From Calliphora vicina (lineage: Eukaryota > Arthropoda > Insecta > Diptera > Calliphoridae), in NCBI RefSeq assembly GCF_958450345.1, contig NC_088780.1, positions 122,960,226-123,024,225 on the forward strand: a stretch of 64,000 nucleotides of DNA, in the 5' to 3' direction. A model generated the notes under the pieces. That model searched no databases and was not told the origin of the DNA. It saw only the letters and a program-made list of their open reading frames with translations. Positions 55,236 through 64,000 of this stretch are shown in pieces. The first letter of the stretch is position 1; every line of letters starts with the position of its first letter. Made by a program: the position numbers and the translations under genes.

Positions 55236-56497
55236 TTATTCTACACAATAATTTTTTTCCTCTTCGATACCAAGTGAGTCGCTCTAACATTCATTTCAAA
55301 TTTAAGCAATTAAACCATTTTTGACAATTGTTGTTTGTAATGGCAATGTAAATTGGAATGCAAATTTTTTTATGTTTAGTGTAAAGTATCCCTAAGATAC
55401 ATATAAATGTATGTATGTATCTACATAGTAAATAGAATTACAACCACCACGAAATGATGATGATGTATTATATGTATATACAGACACACAAACACCACCA
55501 ATATGGACACATCTATAACTTAAATGTATAAATGTGCGGCGTATAACGTTGTTTTGACGAAATGGGCGGAGTTTCAAATCTTGTACGGTGGTATGAAAGC
55601 ATCAGAAAAATTAAAAAATTTTTAAAATAGCTACATATTCAACTTAAGAGAAAGGAAACATTTATCTCTTATTTAAAAAAGTTGTTAATGTACTAAAATA
55701 CAAAATAAAATAACAACAAAACGAAAAAACCTAAACATTGAATTTAAAATATTGTAATCTGATAAATATTTGGGTTTTTATAGTGATCCTTCTTCTTTAA
55801 GGTTAACAAATTCTAATAATGTAAAATATGAAACAGTAGATGCACCAAAACTGCTCCATTGTTTGTGATTTATTCATAATTCATTTTTAAATTTGCAATA
55901 TAAGGACTGAGATCGAAAAAACCTTAATACACGTTTTTCATTAAAACTTTTAACCGAAGTATTATTTGATATTTTTTTTTTTGATCAAGTTACCTTTGTA
56001 AAGCATGTCAGTTATTATGTTTAATGTCAATTATGTTAATTTGTTGTTAATCTGATTAAAATGAGTGACGAGAAAAAAGTGCCTACTAAAATTATTAAAT
56101 ATTTTCAACAAAACCCAACTTGGTCCTACAATAAGTTGGCCAATCAATCAAAGGTCTACCGTCAAATTGATTCATATGTTACTAAACAGTATCGATAGAA
56201 CTTGTCCGTTGCTAGAAAACCTGGTTCATGTAGAAGAAATGGTCCACATGATTTTTCTAAAGCCAATAAATAGAAAGCATTTTCAAAAGAACTCCCAAAA
56301 AGTCCGGTTAGCTCAGTACTCGGACTATTTGATACGAAAAGTTAAAGCCAATGCAGGTTTAAAAACATACAAGGCTTAAAAAGTTCCTAACAGGAACTCT
56401 GCTAAAAATTTAGAGGCCAAAGACAGAGCACGGAAATTGAAGTCAAACTTTATGACGAAACGTACGTATGGAAAATTCGCAGCTTCCGGGTCAATAT

Positions 56498-57404
56498 TGT
56501 TACGTTTTAACCTTTTCAAAACGTTGGTTTATTTCCTTTAAATAAACCGGATACTTTTGATTGCAAATAAAAGTCGTTTAGTAGTTTGAAAATTGTAACA
56601 ACTCTTTATTTATTTAAAATGTACAACAACAGAATTAAATAGTCACTCAGTGTTTTTTTTTTATACACGTTTATAAATTCGCAGAAATACAGACACACTT
56701 TATAATGTACACGAATTCACTTGAAAAATACAGCACACTTTAAGGCACTCAGTTGATGTTTATTCGAATAGCGTCTGTGATAAAACTGACTAACGACTGC
56801 AACCTCTGTCACTATTTATAACACTGACATCTGCACTCTAGATTGCTCTTTAACTGTCAAAGCTCGTATATTCTAGAGCTTTCTAATACATACGCCATCT
56901 GTGGTGTACTTTCTACAATGTTCTTTAACTGAATATTCGAATTCGAATATACGGTCGCAGCAAACAGCGTTGTAATACTTAGTGTGCTTTTACACAGGGC
57001 AAGTTTTCTTGCGCAAGTCTAGAGATTATTGGAGAGAGTGGCAAGAAGAAAGAAGAGGGGTACACACTTGCTTGTACTGGCAAGTCTCTTCAATTCTCTT
57101 TTGTTTTCTCATTTTCACTATGGCGTCTATTAGGTTTTGATATACAAAATTGAACACAGACTTGCTGTGTGTAAACAGTCGAGCAAGTTTAAAAGGGAAT
57201 CGAAGAGACTTGCTTCAAGTAAACTTGCTGTGTGTAAAAGCAGATTTACGATCAATGGTCAACTGAAAGCTTTTATTCAATGTTAATAATGCCCACAGAT
57301 ATGTTACAGTTTGCTATTACAGCACTGCTATTTGAAAGCATTATGCTACTTTTAAATCAGCCGTTAAAATCGTTATATTTGAATTCAAGTACAATTTCGT
57401 AACA
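56498..57404. mobile_element. Solo LTR inside the DD37E copy, itself carrying a MITE
   Basis: TGTTACG...CGTAACA with ATAT duplicated (56494-56497 and 57405-57408). The uninterrupted sequence at 62793 ('gggtcaatatttttatg') proves the insertion point. It is about 430 bp longer than the copy at 1280-1760, partly because of the MITE at 56983-57246. Confidence 0.9.
56983..57246. mobile_element. MITE inside the solo LTR
   Basis: TGCTTTTACACAGGGCAAGT at the left and the inverse of TGCTTTTACACACAGCAAGT at the right form inverted repeats of about 25 bp. GCAAGTCTCTTC/GAAGAGACTTGC repeats lie inside. It is absent from the LTR at 1280. The target duplication is unclear. Confidence 0.65.
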
Positions 57405-57594
57405 ATATTTTTATGTTGCTGATGCTCGAGAGAATGTTGTAGAAAAGTTTAGGACCCAAAAGCAAAAAATTTTCCCCAAGGCCAGTGGAGAGATATTGGG
57501 TTCTTGTTAAAAGAGAATTGAAGAGCACAAAATAGGTGTCCAAAAGTGTGGTAGATTTTAAACGGAGATGGACTACCTGTTCGTATTTAAAAAA

Positions 57595-57767
57595 AAAAAT
57601 GTCATGTTGTAGAAAAAAGGTATGTTTTCGTGGTGAATATGTATGAATTCATACAGCTGTTAAAACAGTCCTTTTGCATATATATTTGTGGAAATATTTG
57701 AAAAATTAATTGAGAATCAAATGGAATATAGCAAACAATTTTGTCCCCAATTAGCTGGCCACCACTG
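57595..57767. repeat. Right-hand part of the CAGTGGTGGCCAC MITE
   Basis: Matches 22845-23017, ending GGCCACCACTG followed by TA (57768-57769). The left part is absent. Confidence 0.75.
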
Positions 57768-57774
57768 TATATCC

Positions 57775-58225
57775 TGGGTCTTCATAAGATTCTAAGACGA
57801 TCTAGCTATGTCCGTCTGTCTGTCTATCTGTCTGTTGAAGGAGCTAGCTGGCTGAAAAATACTCTATGTTGATAAAGATCGTTGGGTAGTCAAAATTGGC
57901 AATATCGGTCTTTGATTTCATCTAGCCCCCATACAAATGTCCCCCCGGAATACTGTTTGAGCTGTCATAAATTTGTTGATTATGCGATAATCATGATAAA
58001 GTTTTGCACAAATTAGTTCTCTGAAATTATACTGTAAAGTATGGTTAAAAACGGTCAACATTTGTCCCTAGTCCCCACTCAAGGTCCCCCTCAGAAAATG
58101 ACTTGATAATTGTGTTATAATAATTAATATCATTATGAAATTGGACACAAACAACTTTTATATGAACCTTAATCTTTCTACCAACTTTTGTAAGGATCGG
58201 TCCATAATTGATCCACCTTTTTTTC
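57775..58225 (-). repeat. R-type repeat fragment, diverged
   Basis: Contains 'tatgtccgtctgtctgtctatctgtctgttgaag', 'tctagcccccatacaaatgtcc' and 'ttgtaaggatcggtccataattg'. Confidence 0.55.
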
Positions 58226-58309
58226 AGAGAAATATTTTATTGTCAATAAATAATTTTCTTTCGGTACTAAAAACCTTTCCTACATTGAAAAACCTTTTAT
58301 TATATGCTT

Positions 58310-58676
58310 TGAAAATGCTTTCTATTTATTGGCTTTAGAAACATTAGGCAGACCATTACTTCTACATGAATCAGGTTTTCTATCAACGGACAAGTTCTCC
58401 CAATACTGTTTAATAACATTGGAATCAGTTTGACGGCAGACCTTTGATTGTTTGGCCAACTTTTTGCAGGACCAAACTGGATTCTGGAATATTTAATAAT
58501 TTTAGTATGCACTTTTTTCTCGTCACTCATTTTAATCAGATTAACATAATTGACATTAACATTAATAACTGACATGCTTTACAAAGGCATCTTGATCAAA
58601 AAAAATCAAATAATACTTGGGTTAAAAGGTTTAATGAAAAACGTGTGTTATGGTTTTTTCGATCTTTGTCCTTACG
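58310..58676 (-). pseudogene. DD37E transposon 5' fragment
   Basis: The minus strand begins with the terminal repeat region ('ggacaaagatcgaaaaaacc'), then an in-frame leader MSVINVNVNYVNLIKMSDEKK and the N-terminal helix-turn-helix with a small deletion (NPTW lost). It ends at 58310. It keeps the ancestral MSD start with the leader in frame. Confidence 0.8.
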
Positions 58677-58780
58677 TGTAATTTTTTTAATATTTTTGTT
58701 TTGCTTTTTTAATACTCCTATCTGGAGTCATGTAATACTCCTATCTGTAGTGATAAATGCAATATTTTTGAGAGTAATAT

Positions 58781-59034
58781 TTGGGGGATTCAAATGGTCT
58801 GCTATTAGGTTGTATTGTCATAATGTCCTAGAATATTATTTTAGTTTAAACAAATTGTTGTTGTGCTGCAAACTAAAAAAGTGTTATTTTATGACAAAAC
58901 AATAAACATGGTTCAAAAAGTCTTATTATTTTACAAATTTTTTGTTTGAAACACAAAAAAAATTTGTTTAAACTAAAAATATTTTAGGACATTATGACAA
59001 TACGACTTAATAGCAGACCATTTGAATCCCCCAA
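58781..59034. mobile_element. Palindromic MITE with TTGGGGGATTC ends
   Basis: 254 bp with arms of about 75 bp: TTGGGGGATTCAAATGGTCT at the left and its inverse at the right, extending through 'gtattgtcataatgtcc'. The target duplication was not resolved, so the superfamily is open. A half copy lies at 32677-32735. Confidence 0.7.
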
Positions 59035-59529
59035 TTATTTGTTTAGGTTTCGGTTGTAATTGATTCGTTGGTATATGCCGACTAGCTATAGAGGTAGCAC
59101 CACTATTTTTAACCAAATGGTACCAATACTTTGTTTAGACGTTCAACATATTTTTAGCAAGGTTTCTCAAAAATAACCAGGGATGTGAATTTTACATTTG
59201 AATTCAGTTTGAGGTTGATTTTTGTTTTCTTAATTTGATGTTAAATATTATTTTCAAACTATTTTTAAATAACATAAATATTTTAAATAGTCAAATAAAG
59301 AGTTCAACTCTTAAAAATCATGGCGCAATCGCACATAAATTACCACTTTATAAAAGATTTGCTTGAAGTGTTTAAAAGAGAATTTCATCTCAATGTGGTT
59401 GATTGAAATCATAATTTAAGGGATGCTTTACTTTTTAAATACAAATACAAACCACTAAATATTATATATTATTTCATTGATGTTATAAAATGTATAAATT
59501 TCATTATTTCTATTTCATATACTACGCAG

Positions 59530-59660
59530 ATTCCCTGGAAGATCAAGAGGGTGGAGCTATGTACATATCGTGCGATGTCTCAAATGGAGGTCCTGTGGAA
59601 CCTGAAACGGGATATGTTCCCAATAATCCATTATTCGGTTTGGCATTGGATAGTCCGCAG
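59530..59660 (+). CDS. Internal coding exon of an unrecognised host gene
   Basis: A 131-bp segment sits between a pyrimidine-rich acceptor (ends 'tactacgcag', 59529) and a consensus donor (CCGCAG|GTAAAT, 59661). It is open in frame: two bases complete a codon, then 43 codons run to a phase-0 end ([16 protein letters not shown], then [20 protein letters not shown]). Base composition is far less AT-rich than both sides, as for conserved coding DNA. The peptide is acidic and Pro/Gly-rich with no transmembrane segment. No other exon of this gene is visible, so it must have introns of many kilobases; much of the repeat-rich DNA around it could be intronic. The ATG at 59490 is in the intron and is not a start. 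I do not recognise the protein. Confidence 0.75.
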
Positions 59661-59699
59661 GTAAATTTACGTTAAAACGCAATTCAAAAAGTATTTTAA

Positions 59700-60120
59700 A
59701 TAAAAGTTTGGCCGTCGGTTTGTGTATTAGCAAATGAAATTGTTGAAGGATAAATAAAAGTTAGTAAAATGAAAAAAGTATTTAAATTAAAGTGTTGTAT
59801 TAAAGAAAGTGGAAAAACATAATTAAGTAGAAAGTCTACATTATAAATGAAATTTGTGATAAACATTCGAATTCAGAAATTTATGACAGTGATAAATTTA
59901 AAACCAAACTAAACATTTAACAACTTTTGTATGAAAATTGTTATTACCAGGGAATATTTTTAGAACTTGTTCTAAAATCAATACCTCTAAAACAACTTTA
60001 ACCAGACACACTAAGGATTTTTTTTGTAACATTCAAAGAAATAATGATATCGCAACTACTTCTAGAATCTGTTCTGAACAGGGAACAGTTATTTTGTGAC
60101 TTTACAAATAAAATCCATCA
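59700..60120. other. No gene seen
   Basis: Unique AT-rich sequence after the exon, presumably intron. Confidence 0.35.
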
Positions 60121-60123
60121 AAA

Positions 60124-60368
60124 ACAGTTATTTTTCAACTTAAAATAAAAGTTCACATGAAACTCTTAAAAAGAAAGTTTTAATTAGCCGTCATAAAATA
60201 AAATTCATTTGAGGAGTTTTATTTATACCCGTCAGAAAATAAAACTCATTTTATGTAAATCGACACCTAAACAATTGCAAATGAGTTTTATTTTATGACG
60301 GCCAATTAAAACTTTCTTTTTTAATAGTTTCAACTCAACTTTTTTTTTCGTTGAGAAATAACTGTTAA
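60124..60368. repeat. Foldback repeat with arms of about 88 bp
   Basis: 'aagaaagttttaattagccgtcataaaataaa' (60170) is inverted at 60286-60317; the arms extend out to 'acagttattt' and 'aaataactgt'. A third, direct copy of 'gtcagaaaataaaactcatttt' lies in the loop (60231). It may be a small MITE. Confidence 0.6.
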
Positions 60369-60626
60369 CTGTGGAGTTGAGATCGTTTTTTAATATCATC
60401 ATTGATTCTGAAAGAGCACTTCAATACGAATCTATTGGTATAGGACTCCGTTGACTCTAACATGGAGTGTTTTTGAGTTTAAATTTTCTGAATAATCGTT
60501 ATTTACGGTTCCAGGTTCTGAGGAATTATATTGTGATTCTTAAGAAAATGTATAGAGATTTAAAAGAACTAGTTATTTAGAACTAGTAACACATTGGTTC
60601 TAGACTAATGCTTAGTACACAAACTA

Positions 60627-63352
60627 AGGAGTGATATAGAAAAAACCTTTACACACATTTTTCCTTAAAACTTTTAACCCAAGTATTATTTTGATTTTTG
60701 TTTGATCAAGTTACCTTTGAAAAGTATGTCAGTTATTATGTTTAATGTCAATTATGTTAATTTGTTGTTAATCTGATGAAAATGAGTGACGAGAAAAAAG
60801 TGCCTACTAAAATTATTAAATATTTTCAACAAAACCCAGCTTGGTCCTACAAAAAGTTGGCCAAACATTCAAAGGTCTGCAGTCAAACTGATTCCAATGT
60901 TATCAAGTATCAGCATGACTAGTCCATTGATAGAAAACATGGTTCAGGTAGATGGAATGGTCTACATGATGTTTCAAAAGTCATTAAATAAATAGAAAGC
61001 CTTATCAAAAGAGCTTCCAACACATCCGGTAGTAAAGCAGCCCGCTTAGCGGACAATTTGGTACGAAAAGTTAAATCCAATGCAGGTTTAAAAACATACA
61101 AGGCTCAAAAAAAGTTCCTGACAGAAACGCTGCTAATAATTTATAGGCCAAAGATAGAGCCCGGAAATTGAAGTAATATTTTATAAAATATATGTATATA
61201 CAGTAGCGAGCATAAAAAATGCAACGCTATGCAATGTGATTTTCAACAGCACTGATTTTGCTCAAAAAGATATCCATTTGTACACATCTACTGTTTTTAT
61301 ATCCTTTTTGATCATAGGAAATTATTGTATGACATTTTGTCCAATATTTTTTTAAGTAAGGATAATTATAAAATTTTTTAGTAGTAAAATTGTGCGAGCA
61401 AAAAAAATGCAACTCTACGGAAATTTACTTAATTTTTAAAATTTTGAAAAAAAATAATTATAAAAAATTGCTAAAAACTATTGCATTACCATCATTTACT
61501 ATTAATACAAACAAATTTAAGGACATTAAAATTCAAAAGGATAAACATTTTATCCAAAAAACGCCATACTCCTATTCAGTTATAAAAATTTAGATATAAT
61601 TAAGAATTTTGTTATGATTAGAGTACAGAAATAATTTTGATAGCTAGTTTTGATTTGGATTTTATTGAAATAAAACTAAAATGTTAGACATTGAAGTAAT
61701 CAAGGCTGTATTACCTGATCAATGGAAAGTGACATCATATATTTGATGCTACCCAAACGAACACATGTGGACATTTATGACTACTGCAACCTCCAAAAGA
61801 TAATTTAATGATGCAAATATAATAAGGAGAAACCAATTCAATAAACCATATATTATTTACAAAAATAAATTAAGCGCCTATGCTTTTCGAAGCAGGTCCT
61901 TTATGCTTAAAATGGTGCAGTCGTATGTTTCGATCTGTTACTTAGGCCGTCTGGTCACAGATATTCCCTTAAATATTAAATTAAAATAGTAAAAAATTGC
62001 GATAGCTTAGTAATCACGTAAGCTAAATATAGGATTCTATGAAATAGGAACAGTGTCAAATTTAATATTATTTACAGTTGTCTTCCGCTGTTTTGGAATT
62101 CGTTTACTTACCAAACTAAATGAATATTTGAATATGACTTTCATATGTTTGTGAAAATATTATTTTAGCATTAAATTTCAGCACCCTTCTAACATTAACT
62201 AGTCATATCCTTTTGATCTTGAGCTCTTATACACTCAGTTTTAGGCACACCACCACAATTATTTGATTTCCTTTTCATAGAGAATATCCGCAAGATTTTA
62301 AATTGGTAAAAAAAATACAAAAAAATTCTTAAAATTTTCTTGGTTTTCGAAAAATTCACCAAAAATTCAACGGAAAATGCATCATTCGTTAATTCGTTTA
62401 TCCTTTGTAGATTTCATATCCTTGAATTTATCAGTATTAACAGTAAATTACTGTATTGTAACAGTATTATAGTTTTTAGCAATTTTTTATAATTATTTTT
62501 TTCAAAATTTTAAAAATCAAGTTTTTTTTTGCTCGCATAATTTTATCACTGTTTTAACTAAAAATTTTATAATTATCCTTACGTAAAAAAATATTGGACA
62601 AAATGTCATACAATAATTTCCTATGATCAATGAGAATATAAAAACCGCAGATGTGGACAATTGGATATCTTTTTGAGTAAAATCAGTGCTGTTGAAAATC
62701 ACGTTGCATAGTGTTGCATTTATTATGCTCGCTACTGTACATGTTGCATAATGAATGGCGAAACGTATGTTCTGGAAATTTTTCGCAGCTTCCGGGTCAA
62801 TATTTTTATGTTGCTGATGCTCGAGGGAATGTTGTAGAAAAGTTTAGGACCCAAAAGCAGACAATTTTTCCAAAAAGTTCTTGGTATGGCAAGCAATACG
62901 TAGTTGCGGCAAAAGCAGTTAAAGATTTTTAAAAAGTGCTCTGTAAATACCGAAATTTACATCAAGGAATGTTTATTCCACTTATTTTTGACCTCATTTG
63001 ACTATGGTAAGCAAGGTTTTGAGTGGTACAAGAACAAAAAGTTGGTATTTGTAACAAAAGAGACAAATCCTCCAAACTGCCTGGAGCTAAGGCAAGTGGG
63101 GAGATATTCGGCTCTTTTTAGAAGAGAACAAAAAAATGTGTCCTAAAATGTGGTAGATTTTAAACTGAGATTGACTACCTATTCGAACAAAATGGATGGG
63201 TTTCCGGAAAAGGTTCATGAATTCATCACTGGTGATTAGAACTATAAAAATAATATTTTTTGTAAGTTGTGATAACAATTTCAACCAAATTAAAAAAATA
63301 ATAACTTTTTATTAACATTTATGTATGTTAAGATTTTTTCGACCTCACTCCT
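60627..63352 (+). mobile_element. DD37E transposon copy 3, split by a long-TIR element
   Basis: It starts AGGAGTGATATAG after TA (60625-60626) and ends CTCACTCCT before TA (63353-63354). The transposase begins at ATG 60783 but is broken by frameshifts and stops. It is interrupted at 61200 by a 1537-bp element and resumes at 62738 with the catalytic blocks (FSQLPGQYFYVADARGN, then KFRTQKQT, then GKQGFEWYKN and the Glu region NCLELRQVGRY, where the catalytic Glu has changed). Confidence 0.88.
61201..62737. mobile_element. TA-targeting element with inverted arms of about 270 bp
   Basis: CAGTAGCGAGCATAAAAAAT at the left and its close inverse at the right, flanked by TA (61199-61200 and 62738-62739). 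The inverted arms run about 61201-61481 and 62470-62737 with high identity by eye. The roughly 990-bp centre has only short frames (for example from ATG 61681). It is inserted in a DD37E copy, so it is younger. TA target and CAGT ends suggest the Tc1/mariner superfamily. Confidence 0.8.
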
Positions 63353-63354
63353 TA

Positions 63355-64000
63355 GTTGCGAAAGAACTTCAAGAAGAAAGAAAAGAAAAAATTTTACGGG
63401 TTTGAATGCAATAAACGCAAAATGCCTCCAAGAATAATTAGCCAGTATTTTAAGACTTTTTTGCACTAGTTCCATTTATCATAATTTCGAATAAAAACAT
63501 TGATTGAAAGAACTAGTTCTAGAATGGTTCTTAAAAGAGACTGTTATTTATCGCTTCCGTAGAACTAGTTCCGATGTTGACAATTTTAAGCGGAAATCAT
63601 TGACTAAAGAACTAGATCCAGAACCGTTAAAAGGAAGGGGAAAGAAGGGCTTTGTTATAATTTTGTCATTGTCATAAAGTTCAAATATTTAAAATAAGCG
63701 AAGTTTTGTTTTAAGAAATAAAACAATGGAAAAAATAATACCATGATATAAAATTATTAAAACCAACGTCGGATTTATCAAACAAAAATGTACTTTATTA
63801 AAGATATAGATTAATATGTAATTTAATTGAAAGATTTGAAAAAAATATATTTAATTATTAGCTCAGTGTTCAAAAAATAGGGAAACGAAGGGAAATCTTT
63901 TAATGTTTTATTTTATAAAGAATTTGGGCAGATTTGTTACTAATACTGCTCTGATTAATAGATCTATCACTCTCTCTTCAAATACAAAATATTGGATTTT
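63355..64000. other. No gene seen
   Basis: Unique AT-rich sequence with several 'gaactagtt' strings (63478, 63511, 63562, 63610). The window ends here. Confidence 0.35.

Larger units (their letters stand above)
55903..57585 (+). mobile_element. DD37E transposon copy 2, split by a solo LTR
   Basis: The left end AGGACTGAGATCGAAAAAAC follows TA (55901-55902). The transposase starts at ATG 56061 (MSDEKKVPTKIIKYFQQNPTWSY) and has frameshifts and stops. The catalytic Asp region reaches 'cgcagcttccgggtcaatat', where the LTR (56498-57404) is inserted. It resumes at 57405, lacks the central catalytic part (deletion at about 57480), and is cut off at about 57585 without a right end. Confidence 0.85.

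Noticed and set aside
61227..62702. Two 61-codon minus-strand frames that resemble each other
   Set aside because: They lie in the two inverted arms of the element at 61201-62737 and mirror its repeat structure, not a gene family.
1..64000. tRNA, rRNA or snRNA genes
   Set aside because: No cloverleaf with A and B box sequences or conserved rRNA blocks were seen on either strand by eye. A covariance-model scan would be decisive.

Overview
The window is AT-rich nuclear DNA of a higher fly, most likely a calyptrate muscoid (blowfly or house-fly group). The evidence is spliced genes with short introns, AATAAA poly(A) signals, a TCAGT initiator, two insect-type single-domain von Willebrand factor C (SVWC) peptides, and a dense load of fly-type transposons (ITm DD37E, mariner, hAT, Helitron, LTR, RNase H-bearing non-LTR). 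I cannot name the species.

Host genes are few. A short-chain dehydrogenase/reductase of the retinol-dehydrogenase type lies at 2073-3004 (+, one 68-bp intron, probably an upstream exon not located). Two paralogous secreted SVWC peptides lie at 30143-30609 and 35486-35949 (+, three exons each). A single well-conserved internal exon of an unrecognised gene lies at 59530-59660 (+). A decayed copy of a repeated arthropod protein family lies at 53690-54272 (-).

The rest is layered mobile DNA whose order of insertion can often be read. By region: 1-1800 holds a short hAT MITE, a mariner scrap and a solo LTR. 3400-7000 holds hAT and Helitron relics, then a fly interspersed repeat ('R') split by a hAT with a perfect 8-bp duplication. 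8000-10700 holds a mariner split by other repeats, a DD37E fragment and an R copy. 12950-15050 holds a hAT-like element (F1) split by a Helitron; the Helitron carries a 113-bp tandem repeat. 16900-21200 holds a long F1 copy with a pogo-like MITE and a CACAG-ended element inside it. 23125-25660 is a satellite of about 22 units built from the same 113-bp repeat, in the opposite orientation. 26546-27843 is a nearly intact DD37E transposon with a 366-codon open frame. 28400-42200 holds the SVWC genes among mariner relics, two more hAT copies and a non-LTR insertion. 44000-45700 holds a TIR element carrying a recurring CGTACGTTCGYGACC motif. 51876-53336 is a second Helitron containing a palindromic Harbinger-like MITE. 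55900-57600 is a three-level nest (MITE in solo LTR in DD37E transposon). 60627-63352 is another DD37E copy split by an element with inverted arms of about 270 bp.

The two SVWC peptides are the only host genes that look functionally linked: they share gene structure and a 5' leader, and transposons have since spread them apart. The stretches not described as repeats look like unique intergenic or intronic DNA, and I saw no tRNA, rRNA or CRISPR array. Element boundaries with target duplications were read base by base; other boundaries are approximate. All family names come from motif recognition, not from a database search.
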